From positions 468,594,001 through 468,658,000 of the forward strand of contig CM028136.1 in assembly GCA_016271365.2 (NCBI GenBank): DNA of 64,000 bases, given 5' to 3'. Each line of letters starts with the position of its first letter. Positions within the stretch are counted from its first letter, which is position 1. Below the pieces are notes generated by a model. That model worked only from the letters and a program-made list of their open reading frames with translations. It ran no database searches and was not told the DNA's origin. Shown here in pieces: positions 9,072 to 22,277 of the stretch. Position numbers and translations under genes: made by a program. The stretch comes from Neoceratodus forsteri (Eukaryota > Chordata > Ceratodontiformes > Ceratodontidae).

Positions 9072-12000
9072 GATTTACTGAAATATGCTTCTTGGAATGT
9101 TAAAGGAGCCAGATCCCCCTCTGAATGATATCAAATCCTTAAACACTTGTCGCATTTACATTGTCATATCACCTTTTTGCAGGAAACCCACCTTTCTTCT
9201 GTCCTCAGAGGGTAACTTGTTCTGAAGGCAGACAGTGGATCAAGTATTTGCAGTGGGTTTCACCCATTCTAGTAGGGGTATAGCCATCCTGATTATTAAA
9301 TCAGTTAATTTCCATAGTCATCAATGCCTCTTAGATCCCCCATGGCAAATATGTTTTTGTTCAGGGGTTTTTGATAGATCTGAGGTTATTCTAGGTAGTG
9401 TGTATGGCCCCAACATGGCAGCTCCCACCTTTTTTATGGAACTGATGGGCCTCCTTTTTCCTTTTCTTCCCACCCTTCTTATCATTGGGGGGGACTGGAA
9501 CATTTCTCTCACTTTTGATCTAGATAGGTCCAGCAGACCCTTGCTTGGTTTGTCTCCTATTCAGTGCTCCATTCAAGACATGATAGAGTCTCTGGGGTTA
9601 TGTGATCCCTGGCAGATACTTCATCCGCAGAACAGAGTGTACTCTTTTTTCTCTCCTGTACATGGGTCTTATTCCAGTCTCGATTTTATTTTGATCAGTC
9701 ACTGTGCTCTGGGTGGGGTACTGGACGGTGATATTGATGCCATGGTCATCTTGGATCATTCCTTAGTGTGGGTGAGACTTTCCGTTGCCACCATTCTACA
9801 GAGGGATACAACCTGGAAGCTTATAATAATCAACTTCTCAATGACAAGTACATTGTGAAGGGAATTAAAGACCAAATTGCATTATTTTCCCAGCATAATT
9901 CTAACTCCATTGAGAAGGGGGATTTGGAATGGTCTGCTCTTATATGTTTTCTCAGAGGGGAATTCATTAGGCTTTCTTCTAAATGTAAACACCAGCATGT
10001 GTAGGTGCCTGCGGATCTCTTAAAACATATTACTGATATTAAGCACTCCCTGTCCCCCTTGACTCTTGAGGTTACTCTCCAGGAGTTGACAGTTCCATGG
10101 GATAGGTTCACGGACTTTGTGAGGGAGAAGGCCAAGTATGCTATCCTCATAACACAGTCAAAATACATTGACCACGGGCAGAAAGCAAGTCACCTGCTTG
10201 TGCTGCATCTTCAAAAGCAGGAGGATTCCAGGTTAATTGCTACTGTTAGAGCCCTTGATGGCACTCTGAAAACTCAACCTAGGGTAATTTCTCAGGAATT
10301 CAAATCCTTTTACAAACACTTATACAGTCCCAGCCACTCTCCAGCACTGAGATCCATCATAGTGGATTATTTAGCTAGCATTCCCCTTCCACAGTTCACT
10401 GAGTCCCAGCAGGTGCTCTTGTCCCAACCAGTTTCTGAGGATGAAATCCAGATGGCTATTTTGAGCCTGTCCTTGGATGAGGCTCCTGGGCCTGATGGCT
10501 TTTCAGCCAATTTTTATAAAACTTTTGCCACTGGTCCTGCTCCTCCATCACTTTTATCTTTATATCTATGACTCCGGTATCTATGATCCCACTATCCTGG
10601 AAGTCCTTCTACTCAAACCCGGTAGACCCTTAGATTCTGTCTCTAATTACAGGCCTGTTTCCTTAATAAATTATGATATTAAGATCTTAACTAATGTTCT
10701 TGCACATAGGGTCAGCTGGGTTTGGGCTGGACTTATTAGTCAGGAACAGGTGTGATTTGTTTCCACCAGGTCCTCTGTAGATCATCTGTGGAAGTTAGCT
10801 CATGTTTTATCCACATCTAGGGATTCTGTTAAACCTATGGTGCTGGTCTCCTTGGAGGCGGAGAAAGCATTTGATAGGGTTGGTTGGGACTTTTTGATTT
10901 TGACTCTTGAAAAATTTGGCTTTTTGCAGTTCTTTCTCTATTGGATTTGGGTATTCTTCTTTTCCCTGACTGTCAGAATTTATTGGAATGGGGTGTTTTC
11001 CATCCCTTTCAGTCTATTTTCTGGCTCTCGTCAGGGTTGTCCCCTTCCCCCATTCATTTTAATTTGTATTTAGACCCACTTATCTGGAATTTAAAGTCCT
11101 GTTCCGATCTGACTGGCATATCTGTGGGCACTCATATTTTACAACTATCAGCATATGCAGATGATATGTTGCTTCATATTGCTTACCCTAGGGCTGGTTG
11201 CCTGCTACACTACATATTATTGAAGAATTTGGTTGGTTAGCCAATTGTAAACTAAATCTTAGGAGGACATTCTTTTGCTTGATATGAACTGGTCCCCCCA
11301 TTGCATCAAAAATCTCAGCTTGTACCTCTCAAAGGATACTGCTCTAATGCACGAGCTTAATCTGGAGGATGTGGTGGTCAAGCTCCAGCAGGATCTTCAT
11401 AGGTGGCAGGCTCTCCCATTGACTTTATGGGGGAGAATTAATATTATTAAAATGAATGTCCTTCTCTAACTTTTCTATTCCCTTAACATGTTAAATTTCT
11501 GGCTTCCCCTGGCCTGGTTTCAGCGTGTCCACAGTATGATTACCAAATTTATCTTGGCTAAGAAAGTCACGAAGCATGCTTACAAGAAACTTGCCAACTC
11601 TAAAATTTGGATGGTCTTAAACTCCCTCATTTTCTTATTTATTATTTTGCTAGCCATCTTAACAAGCTGTTTCAATGGCTTTTCCCTCCTTCTCAAGACC
11701 CTAATACTCTTTACATACCCATATGGCTGGATTTGGAACTAGACTTACTTAATAGCGTTGGCTTTTCAGTACCATCTCTGTTTTTTACCCCTTTGAAGTC
11801 TCCTCCTTCTGAATTACATGATACTGTCATGGGAACTTCACTTCGGATATAGTCCCAATTCTGGTTATTGATGAAATATCCTATTTCTAAGGATATTTCC
11901 CAACCTATAGTCCATAACTGTAATCTTAAAATGGGAGGTTGCATTATTACCACTGATTGGCTTCCCCAATTGGCTAATGTCCGGGTTTGTGATTTGTTGT

Positions 12001-13062
12001 CTGGAGGGTCTTTGCAGTCTACAACAGATATACTGGATTACCTTCAGTTGGGAAATAATCATATTTTTCGAATTTTTCAGCTTAGGCATGTTTTACTTCA
12101 CTAGTTTGGGCCAGGCAGCTGGACCAATGACTTTTTGGAGTTTTTGTCTACAATGAACGATCTGGTTTTATAACCGCATGCAGTGTCTGCTTTGTATTCC
12201 CTGCTTTTTTCAATGCTTTTTCCAGAACTGGCTGGCTTTTCCCCTTCACGAGGTACTTTGTTCCCCTTATCTCCCCTCTCAGTGCCAAAGTATATAGACT
12301 GACTTATATCGTTATGTTGCTCAAGACAAATTGAGACTTACTCAGTTTAACATTTTGAGCAATCTTTACTATACTCCTAAAATGCTGGCTAAGATTGGCA
12401 GATTGTCTTCTTCTATCTGCACTAGATGTGGACAGGATGAGGGCTGTACCTTACGTATTTTCTGGAACTGCCCTAAGATTGCTCCTTTATTGAGCCTTAT
12501 TGAAGCCAAGGCAGAACCGCTCCTGGGTTTACAAGGATTATTCAGGCCTGAGATATACATTTTGGGGGATTATAGTTCTGTTTCAGTCATGGAGTATACA
12601 TTTTATATGGTTTTAATTTCTCTCTCTTTGAAGAAAGTGGTCCTGCTGCACTGGCTCGACCAGGTTTCTATTTCTTACCAGGCGTGGCTACATGAATTAT
12701 TGTTTAATCTTAGGGTGGAACGTATGATAGCGAGTCTTCAGCACAGGCTTCCCCTCTTCAACAAAAGATGGGGAAGCTTTATACTCTCTACACAGTCTAG
12801 ACTTTTAATGTTTTAGTGTTGTTATCTGTGATGTTGTATTAGATTGTTTTACCTGGCTCCTAGTTGGTTTATTCTATTGGGAGTTTCCCCCCTCTGTTAT
12901 GTCATCATTTTGGTTTTGTCTTAAGGTAGCTCCACTGGGGAGGGTGTGTAGGTAGGATGGGGGGATAGTTAATGGGGGGATTATATTTGTTGCATTGTTA
13001 TTTGTATTGTTATATCCTTTAATATTTGTTTTCAATAAAGTTTATCTAATTTTAAAAAAATA
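9072..13062 (+). mobile_element. 5'-truncated Tx1/L1-like LINE (ORF2 and 3' end)
   Basis: Conceptual translation gives an apurinic endonuclease start (SWNVKGA near 9095, 'FLQETH' near 9175, a GGDWN motif near 9490 and 'SSLDFILIS' near 9675). Then come reverse transcriptase blocks: 'EAPGPDGFSANFYK' near 10480, 'NYRPVSLINYD' near 10645, 'AFDRVGWD' near 10870, and the catalytic YADD near 11152. The C-terminal part has 'LWGRINIIKM' near 11430 and a Cys-rich knuckle (CTRCGQDEGCTLRIFWNC) near 12418. A polyadenylation signal AATAAA near 13035 is followed by an A-rich end. ORF1 and the 5' UTR are missing. Many stops and frameshifts show that it is dead. The motif set fits the L1/Tx1 group; the exact clade needs a tree. 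Confidence 0.9.
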
Positions 13063-14130
13063 GCTATGCTCGAGCATCTTGTGCTGTCTTGAGACAGCAT
13101 GTTTGTTATCCCTCTTCACACACTAAGCTGACATAAATCTCCCAGTTGACATGGTTTCCTCCTGTCCCAGGCCTGCTGTCTGTCCTAGAGCAGAGAACAT
13201 AACCTTGACATGCAGCTCCCAGCTGCAATCTCCCCTGATGGCACTTACATCAAAGGTGCTGGTGTCATCAATGTGCAGGTCCTTCTGTTACTCACATATT
13301 TATAAAATTCTTGTTTTGCACAACACACCATGCATTACTCTAAATGTAATTAATAGGAAAATGTATGTAAATCATGCAGTCCAAAAGAGGATTGAAAATA
13401 AAAACCTTTCAGAACATAGGGTTGTAATTGACACCAGCTCTAAAACCGTCAAGGAGGGGCTCACCCATCTCAAAGAACAACTCCAAGCAACAGTTGGACA
13501 TCAGCACAGAGGATACTTAAAGAAAGAAATCTGTTGGGACTGAGGGGTGGTGGACTTTTAGGAATTAGAGGGTGATGATTATAGCTGGAGACTCTGTATT
13601 TATTTTACTAAAGGAAGTTACAGTATCATGAAGGAGGTTTGTGTAGCTGGGTGGTTGGGGTATGGGATGTTTAAAAAATAAAATAGACTTGAAAATAGAG
13701 GGTAGTTTTGGAAGCTGGTAGGTGAGACAGGAAGGGGGTAGCAAGTCTGTAGCTACAAAAGTGGTGGTTCGTATCAGTTTCCTGGAGCATGTCTGGTGAA
13801 CCATTGGCATTTTCAGCCAAAAGTTCACAGTTTTACATAAACAGCACTGCAGTTCTGGATAAGGTTGGATAGATAGCAAGCTGAAAACTTTTATTTAGTT
13901 ATGAAGATGCCTGACTTGGACCAGACAATGTACTGGGGACATAATTTATTTATTTTGTTGAAATTTTGCACACCAGGATAGCCTTATTTAGGAGGACCAC
14001 ATTCCTTTTAAGAGGGTCTTGGGGGCCATAACAGCATCAGTGTTGTTATATGGTAGTTATTGCAGTGGTAAGAATGAGACAAATAGTACAATAAATGCCC
14101 TATTTACATGAATATGGCTAGGTAGCATAA
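13063..14130. other. unassigned sequence, no gene seen
   Basis: AT-moderate DNA with only short open frames (for example 13151-13543 on + and 13565-13879 on -). Neither resembles a known family, and no repeat structure is evident. It does not continue the palindrome that the LINE interrupts at 9071, so this junction is not a simple insertion into that repeat. Confidence 0.5.
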
Positions 14131-14134
14131 CAAG

Positions 14135-14330
14135 TCAGCAGAGGGAAGTGGCGGCAAGGTTAGCAAAACTTAGTAAGAGCAGGATATAGGAAGAAATTAG
14201 CAACCACTTAGTATGTAGAGGTGGTTTAGCAGGGCTCTTTTTGAATGTGTTCAAGGTGTTCCTGTGTTTGCCTCTGATGTGGAGGAAGTTCCATGTATGT
14301 GGGGCAGCAATAGAAAATGTGGCCATTCAA
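14135..14330 (-). mobile_element. possible LINE C-terminal relic
   Basis: The minus-strand translation 'FSIAAPHTWNFLH' followed by 'NTFKK' resembles the 'FSVAAPxLWNSLP...FKK' tail common at the end of CR1/L2/Rex-type LINE proteins. It is short and diverged, with no adjacent reverse transcriptase. The call is tentative. Confidence 0.3.
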
Positions 14331-15164
14331 AATGGTTTATGTGTCCTCAGTAACTGCCAGAGGTTTTTAGACTGTGAGTTCTCCACTGCATCATTTTCGG
14401 ATCATTAAATTACATTTTGCTATATGTTAGCAGTGTTTTGTGCTCCTCTTTTTTATTTTCAAACAGTTATGGCAGTATCTGTGGTAGTAGTACCGTCAGA
14501 GGTGGGAGTGCTTGGTTTGTTTTTTGTGACCCTATTTGGTAAGTCTGGAAAGGTTGGATAACAGGTCATTTACATCAGGTAGTAGTAGTAGTATAAATCT
14601 TTTTATTTTTTTAAAGGATGAAATACATTTAGGGCCAAAGCCCTGTGTACAAGGTTGCCCTGTGCTGGGTTGCAGTTTACATGTAGAACAATTACTAAGC
14701 AATGACAAATTTAAAATGTTAATACATTTAAATGTGACATGAAATGAAATTCATGAAAGTGTGCACTTTTTATGAAATTTCATGCAGTTTGGGAATTGTC
14801 ACAGTATATGTTAATGCACATTTTTCACATAAAACATTTTGTGTATGAGCAACATGCACATTTTCATTTAATTTACACAAGATGAATGGCACAAAAGAAG
14901 CCATACAACTCCAATAGATGTACCCTCACAATATGGAAGTAATTTTGGGGGGCACAATGTAGCTTTTGTACAAAATGAATACAGCTGCACAATGTACTGC
15001 ATGCTATTGAATCTTCCACAGCAGCCTACTGCTCTGATGTCAGCTGCAGGGGATTCTGGGATTTGTAGTAATGGAAGATGACAACCTAGTGCTAAACAAA
15101 ATGTGTCTGCTGCAATCTACTATACTTCAATAAACAGTAAGTAAACCAAAATGATTTCCTTAAA
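14331..15164. other. unassigned AT-rich sequence
   Basis: No supported gene. A 'TAGTAGTAGTAGTATAAATC' stretch near 14579 is followed by a T-run and 'AAAGGATGAAATAC', which has the look of an old retroposon edge. I cannot assign a family. Confidence 0.4.
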
Positions 15165-16260
15165 TCACTGCAATGTGTGGTGATCTAGGGCTGCAACAAC
15201 CTCAGGGTGCATCAGAGACCCTGTGCCCAAGTTTATAAAAAAGGGAGTCCCTGCACCAAAGACCAGAGAGGTGCCACAGCTGCAGACTTGTGCTGAAGAT
15301 TTGGCACACAAGTGGCATTTGATGGAGGGATCCATCAGCCCTCCATCTGGTGCAAAACAGAAGGGCCACAAATGTGTAAGGGTGTGAATATGCCTGCGGG
15401 GAGAGGAACGGGGGCATTGGGATCATGGGGGTGGCCTAGGGAGCCATGTGGCATGATGTCAATCTGAAGTGGATGAGGTGGCACCCTGCGGGAGTACCCT
15501 GTGCTAGTACATACAGCTGATTGTCCCTGGTACAGGGGGTCACAGGAAGGGACACATCCCTGGCACTTGCCCCAGAGGTGCCAATGACCACAACCCAAAG
15601 GTAGGAAGTAGCCTGCCTCTACATGAGGGGCTGAGTACCAGGAGAGTGTCACAGTACCCAGGGACCATTCCCATCCACCAGATGCACCCTACAACCTGCA
15701 GCCACTGCTGCCCACTTAAGGGGTTGGAATCATTGGCACCTATGGGGCAACAGAGCTGTGTCCCCCTGTGGTCAGGTTCCTGTCACTTCCTGCCACCCCC
15801 TGTACCCAGGCCAGTCATCTGTGTATACTAGCACAGGGTACCCCTGCAGGGTGCCACCTCATTCCCCTCACATTGTCATCATGCTCTGTGGCTCCCTAGG
15901 CCACCCCCATGCTCCCTGTGCCCCTGATTCCCTCCTTGCAGGACCCATGGCCCATTCACTGCCCTGCCCAGCAGTGACACATGGTCCTTAGACCACCTTC
16001 TAGAGTCGAGAGTCAGTCCCCTGCAGTGACCATAGTGGGGCTTCTGGACTTGCAAAAAAAGGGATGGTGCAGACCAACCATGGTGCAATCACTCTTGTGA
16101 TCAGTTGCATGGCCACTTCTGCTGCAAGGATGCCACAGAGTAGCTTTGCCACATGGCAGCCCAGTTTCACCACAGCTGACATTCACAAATTGTGATGTCC
16201 ACAAACTATGATGCAAGGTGCCACTTGTGCCATACCCGTTTGACACAGGCACCTAATGTC
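15165..16260. repeat. imperfect inverted repeat, centre near 15655
   Basis: Bases about 15400-15650 are the reverse complement of about 15660-15935. Paired blocks are 'GGTGGCCTAGGGAGCCA' (15430-15446) with 'TGGCTCCCTAGGCCACC' (15889-15905), 'GAGGTGGCACCCTGC' with 'GCAGGGTGCCACCTC', and 'CTGGTACAGGGGGT' with 'CCCCTGTACCC'. Weaker symmetry may extend outward to about 15165 and 16260. Terminal features of a known transposon are not clear; it may be a palindromic non-autonomous DNA element. Confidence 0.7.
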
Positions 16261-17369
16261 ATAGTTGTAGTTTTGAAAATCATACCCAAAGTGCACATTT
16301 GGATCAGACCCACACTTGTGGGGCTGTCTGTGCTGACTGCTCCTCTTTAAAAATTAATCTCATTTTCTGCTTACTATTTTGGTCTACAAACTCTTTAAGA
16401 AAAAGATGATGCTATGAAACAAGCAATTAATAATTGGCAATTATATATCATGTATTTTATAGAAGTCCAACAATCAAAAAATGTGTTCTTTTTAAATATG
16501 GACAATTTGAAGACCAAGAGATGATATCAATGTTCCTTTAATGTTCAGTTCATACGAAAAGGCATATGAATGCCAACATGTGGTGTAAATAAAGTGCTTT
16601 TGCAGTTTTCTCTCCAGAAGCAGCTTTGATATTTATTGACACAAAACAATCTATATCTGCAGACTCACACATTTGTAGAACTTGGTGCTTGAAAATTCAG
16701 CTCATGCAGTCCTCTACACAAATGTTTTTTTTTTCATTTGTTTGTTCCATCTAAATGACAGTTACAAGAAATCTGCATATTGGAAGGCCAGAAAACCTTG
16801 CAAGAAAAAGTGTTGCCTTCACATGATGAAAGGTTGCTTTTAGCAAACACAGGCTGATGATTGTGCAGACTATTTCTTGCACTGTTCGATTTAAAATATT
16901 TCAGAGCTTTGCAAAGGATAACCTTTATGTTGCAACATTCAAGTTTTTTTTAAATCTGTGTTTTACAGTGGGATCATATTTCTAAGATGCAGGTCTTTTA
17001 CATACAGCATATGTATTTTTTGAAAGTGATACAGTAGTATCCTTCTTGTTTCATGTAGTTTGAAGAATCACATTTTGACTGAGGATCAGTATTCTAAAAA
17101 GTAAACATTTTTCATCTTCTTGTTGATGCTCCTTGTCAGTTAAATTTAGCCAGCCTACTATATACACATCATAGGACCCCAAAAGAATATATTACTCTCT
17201 AGTACTGTACAAAGTATAAACACAGTAAAAGAAAAGCTCTCTTACAGAGGTGAAAATATTTAAGATCTTAAAACAATGCATATAAATATACTCTGTGCAT
17301 AACTAAATACAAAAAGGTATTTCAATACAAATTTCAGGTCTATAAAAAGAAGAAATAACAGGTGGCAAT
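16261..17369. other. unassigned AT-rich sequence
   Basis: No open frame of note, no recognised repeat and no internal duplication. It may be unique intergenic DNA. Confidence 0.4.
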
Positions 17370-17640
17370 TTAAAGGGACACAGTCAGCTTTTTTACCCAT
17401 TTTTAGTGCCGCTGTAATATTTGTGCCTGTTGACAGAGCTTTAGTCAGTAATTGCACTGATTCCATTTGAAAAGCACATGTGCTATATTAAATGTATATT
17501 TTTTAGAAAAAAGACTTTCAGTTGTCCCAACCAAAATGCCGCTGTCCGCTCCTTTCTGCATGTCCCGACATAGGGATGGCACTGAATGACGCAGAAGATG
17601 TGCATGAATGAAATCAATAATTTTGTTGGAAAATAAAAAA
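17370..17640 (-). repeat. interspersed repeat, minus-oriented copy
   Basis: The reverse complement matches about 28590-28830 and 36930-37150. Shared words are 'GGCACTGAATGACGCAGAAG' against its partner near 28612, 'AAATGCCGCTGTCCGCTCCTTTCTGCA', and 'ATATTAAATGTATATTTTTT'. Three copies in one window make it a genuine repeat family. It begins 'AATTTAAAGGGACA', like several vertebrate retroposon ends. Function and class are unknown. Confidence 0.65.
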
Positions 17641-17894
17641 ACAAAAAAAAAAACAATAGGCGTGGGCAGGTACTGAAATACCTGACCCAAAATACTACCT
17701 GTGAGTACCTCTAAACTACCCCCAAATTACACTAAAAATAACCTAATGAAAAACAGGTAGTTGATTCGGGTCAGGTAGTTACTACCCTGTTCTACTACCC
17801 TATTACCCTACCCTGACCATATCAAAAACATGAAAGACTGTTTTTGACTGTAGTCTGTATACTATTACACTATTTGTTAGGTACCCCAAGCCCT

Positions 17895-18370
17895 GTCATT
17901 TATGAGGCAGGTATGAGAGGCACAGCTGCTTTCATTGAGCCTGCTGCTGCTTCCAAAAATGATACCCATAGTGGGCATTGATGAGGCAGGTACAAGAGGC
18001 ACAGCTGCTATTAGTGAGTCTGCTGCTGTTTCCAAAAATTATACCTATGGTAGGCATTGATGAGGCAGATACGTGAGGTGCAGCTATTCTGATTGAGCCT
18101 TCTGTTTCAAAAAATTATACCCATAGCGGTCATTGTTGACGTAGGTATGAGAAGTGCAGCTGCTATGAATGAACCTGCTGCCATTTCCAAAAATTATAGC
18201 CATGGTAGGCATCAATGAGGCAGATGTGAGAGGTGCAGCTGCACTGAAAGCCTGCTGCTGTTTCGAAAAACTATACCCATGGCGGGCAGTGATGAGGTAG
18301 GTACGATAGGCGCAGCTGCTCTGAGTGAGCCTGCTGCTGTTTCCAAAGATTATACCAATGGCAGACATCA
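17895..18370 (+). repeat. minisatellite of about 79 bp, six copies
   Basis: The word 'GATGAGGCAGGTACGAGAGG' and variants recur near 17898, 17979, 18058, 18136, 18214 and 18290. Each is followed by 'CAGCTGCT...GAGCCTGCTGCTGTTTCC' and 'AAAAATTATACCCATGG'. It lies inside the left end of the hAT element. The weak minus-strand open frame at 18084-18509 is a by-product. Confidence 0.85.
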
Positions 18371-19109
18371 AACATAATAAACTGATGATTGACAAAACTA
18401 AGAGTAGTGTGGCACATGTGGCTGGCATGGTGGCAGTTGTGATGGCATATTTTGTCAGTAGTATGTGTCTAAGGAGAATGACAGTAAAACTGAGGAAACA
18501 TGATGCCAATGGCAGAAACTGTGGTAACAGCTCATGATATAAGGCCTATAAGTTATTAGAAACAGTCCTTCCAGAATTTGTGTAGTGCTTGTATACAGCA
18601 GGACTGGAACAGTATGTGACATGTGGAACATGTTTGACGAGAAAATGTAAAAAATAAAAGTAAGTGAATAATGGTGCCAACATTGTCAGAAAAAAGACAA
18701 ACCTGTCTGTTTGGCCATGAACTGTCTGTGACCATGGCAGGATGTATGTCAGAGGGACAGCTGCAACTGCTGAAAGAGAGATGTGTTAGCAATGCTAAGT
18801 TACCAAATTTGGCAGTACATCACTCCACACAGGATTTTCTATTCATTTTGTGCACTACCTAGTCATCATATTCAGTACCACTTTTTGGAGGCTGTTCATG
18901 TTCAGGGTCAGAATCACATAATTCGGTGTTTGGGACAACTGGGAAATTGTCAGCATTCATTTTGAGAAATGTAAGCTGTTCCATATTTACAGGACTTAGC
19001 AGTGTTCTTTGGTCTGTGACTATTCCTCCAGCTGCACTAAATAAGCATTCTGAATATATGCTTGAAGGTAGACAACTGAGCTACATTACAAGTGTAATGG
19101 CACTTTGAC

Positions 19110-20310
19110 TCACCTTTGCTATTCTGGGGCCCTCAGGGTCCACACTGTACACACCTTCAAGGGGGAGACCAGCTTCTGGAGTGGGGAGAAGTGTTATGCT
19201 GCCTCCACCAGGGGTGATGGCAGGGAATATCTGTGAACAGATTGCAGATTACTTCCCCCCCCCAGGAGACATACAATATCTGCTCCCAAAGACACTTCCC
19301 CATGCAATAACAACCCCCCTGCAATGATTCACAGTACCAGAATATGACATGAACAATTAACAGTATTTATTTTGGGAAAAGAGGAAAAAGGGAAGAAAAT
19401 AGCATAATATCATTAATAACTGGCCCAACAATGTTACCAAACACAATATCCCCACCTCCCACTAGCAGGTGCACCTGGCTTCCCACTGACAGCTGCAAAG
19501 TCATTATAGTACCCTACGGTGTATCTCACATCACGGTTCAGATTTCGATGGTGGGGATCTTTCATTGGGGCCCAAAAACCTTTTAAACAGGTGCAACCTT
19601 TAACTTTACTTTCTGGGTGCAGCTTTATACTTGGCACAGTCCTGCCCAGGACTTAACCCCTTTTTCTGACTAGCTAACTAGCTAACAAAGTTCTCCTCTG
19701 AGTTGCAGCCCAGAAGTACTTAAAATCTAATTGATAAAAAGGGGGTTACAGCAAGCCAGATTTGGCATGGTACCATGACGGTATCTCATTGGTGGTGCAC
19801 CAGAGCAGCAGGCTTTTATGGCTTACAGGAACCACTGACATGTCTCCTAAATGCTTGGCAGTGCTAAAACAACAATTAGTACTCAGCTCCCATCTGGACA
19901 AGGGTCCGAGACAGTGGGATTTCGGTGGCCACAGCCATGGAGCACAACAGAGCTAACAGGCCCAAATCCCACCAAGAGCTACTTAAGGTCCACACCAGGG
20001 AGTGTCAGGAGCTGTAGCCTCACAGGTAAGCCCCAATTGAGGGGGGCTTACACAAGATTTGCTAGATCTAGTCATATTGCTATCTTTTGTTTCCAGTAGA
20101 GTAATGGATCTTCCTCGAGACCAGTCACAGTTTGGTCTGCAAAATACTCCTGGATCATTGTGCTGTGTGAGATGGTTACCAGTCTGACAGATGAACCAGC
20201 TGCACTTTCTTTATAGTATCCTAGTCAATGTTGTTGCAGGCAACTCAGAATTGATTTGCCTTTCAGACCCTTAACATAGCATGCATGAGAAGTAGTTGTA
20301 GATTACCTTT
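19110..20310. other. insert or intron within the hAT transposase, unassigned
   Basis: It separates the C-terminal dimerisation segment from the upstream core of the same gene. It contains G- and C-runs and only small open frames without recognisable domains. It could be an intron or a secondary insertion; boundaries are approximate. Confidence 0.4.
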
Positions 20311-21839
20311 TCCTCAATCATGACACTTGTGACCGTGAAGAATTTATAAATGTGCTACTGTCTGGGCCAAAGGCACTCTCTGATGGTTCGGCAAAGTTTG
20401 ACTGCTGTACATTAGTTAATGGTGATGATGGAGCAATATCACATTTGGATAGCAGAAGATCTCTCCAATACTCAATGTCTTCCCCTGCAGGAAGGATGGC
20501 TTCAATGTTCCACTTAAAGTAGGGATCTAGCAACACAGGCAACACATAGGCTTAATTCTTAAACATGGCATTTATTCTCTGATCAGTTGACAGACTGAGA
20601 CTCAAGCCATCTGCCAGCATAAAAGCAGTGGTGTCTTCTTCTGACTGTGTCATTAAGGAAAATGCGAAGAAATTTTTTGAGGAAGAATTTGACTCAGAGT
20701 TGCACTGTCCACACTGACATCATGTGTGGCAGCCTCAGATAGCTCCAATATCATGAATAAAGACTAAAGTAGACTCCAACTGCTGGAACTTGAGCATAGT
20801 CTACTTAACCTGTTTGATTCTGCATGGTGTCATCATGTACAGCTTTTTCTGTTCAAGAAGCCTTTCCAACATGTAAAATGTTGAATTCCACTTGAATGGA
20901 ACTTTCTGCTTTAATGGCTGCAGTGGTAAGTTGTTTACCCTCTGCAGCCCCTTCATGATTTGTTGTGCTTTCACAGAGTGGCTGAAATGCCTACATATTT
21001 TTCTAGTGAGACCTAACAGATTTTTAACATTTCTGTTTCCATATAAGTAATTATGAATGAAAAGATTTAAACAATGTGCAAAACAAAGTATGTGTTGGTA
21101 GTTGCCATCTCTAACAGGATTGACTATGTTGGCACCATTATCTGACACTATGAACCCTGGAGGTAAGGAATACGGAGTGTCTTCTGTAATTATTTTTGCA
21201 GTTCCTGCAAAATATTTACAGCAGTGAGATTTCTCTCAAAAGTTGTGACACATAATACAGCCTGTTTTCTACTGCTTACAGTAAAGTGAGGATTATTACT
21301 TTCTGACTGAAAACTTGCCCAATGAGCTGTAACAGTCATGTAGTTAATTGTTTAGTTGCTGGTCCATATACAGTATCTGTAGTTATGTGAACCTGCTTCA
21401 CCTCAGAGAGTTCCACCTGTTTAATGACTTCAGCACACACCAAGTCATACAACTGTGGAACAGTCTTAGTTTTTTAAGAAATATGTTCAACAGGGAATAT
21501 TGTACTGTGGTTCAATTCAGTTCATGAACTTAAGGAAACCTTTTTGGGCAACAAAACCAAAAGGGAGTTGACAATTGGCTTACAGCTCTGCAACGGCTCT
21601 ATTTAACAGCTGGCATGTTGGATGCTTGTGGGTAGATGTTGATGTCCTCGCAACACTTTCTTTTAATGTTAATTGACAAGATATTTTACGTTTTTTTGGG
21701 AATGTATTTTTCATGCCTTTTTCATGTGGAATGCTACTTTGGGATTTTCCAGCATTTGATGGTGTCAGAAAACAGTTTATGTTTGTCTGTGAAGACTGCA
21801 AGGACATATCAAGTGATTCAATGTTACTTACTGCTTCCA

Positions 21840-22277
21840 TTTGTATATTTTTATTTGCACACTTGTTTTTACAAGTTTAGAAAAAGAATCCCAAGTTCAT
21901 GCCTCCAGTACATTTTGGCCGGGCTTCTTTATGGTCCACGATGCCAGCTGAGGTGGTCAGCACTATGTACCCAAACTGACAAGATGGCAGTAGTAGTTCT
22001 GCCATTTCTCCATATCTCTCAGTTGAACATCAAATCTGGGGCTGATAACTACACACTTGTTCAGTTTACCAGTGAGATTAACAACAATTTTCCCTGCTCT
22101 GTGATCTCAATAATCTCAAACCTGCCAATGTAGCCGTGCTTCATTATTACAGTCAAAAACCTCACAATTACTTTGGAGCATGGTCTAATGAGAATCTGGC
22201 ATTTGCCCATTTTCTCTCCATTGTTGATGCTATTAAGAGCATCAGCAAGAATATTTATATGTATCATGGTGCCGGTG
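21840..22277 (-). pseudogene. RPS15A: RPS15A processed pseudogene (copy A)
   Basis: The minus-strand translation from ATG at 22267 reads '[16 protein letters not shown]', then '[13 protein letters not shown]' and 'MKHGYIG'. This is the start of ribosomal protein S15a of the small subunit. A one-base deletion shifts the frame near 22105, after which '[15 protein letters not shown]', 'ISPRFDVQL' and 'EKWQN' follow. Another indel lies near 21990, before '[17 protein letters not shown]' and a GFFF-stop near 21880. There are no introns. A short 5' UTR (CACCGGCACC) and an AATAAA with a short A-rich end are present. The 9-bp duplication CTGCTTCCA flanks it at 21831-21839 and 22278-22286. This is LINE-mediated retroposition into the hAT transposase. 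Confidence 0.95.

Noticed and set aside
21840..22277. Functional RPS15A gene
   Set aside because: No introns, at least two frameshifts, an A-rich tail and a target-site duplication indicate a processed pseudogene.
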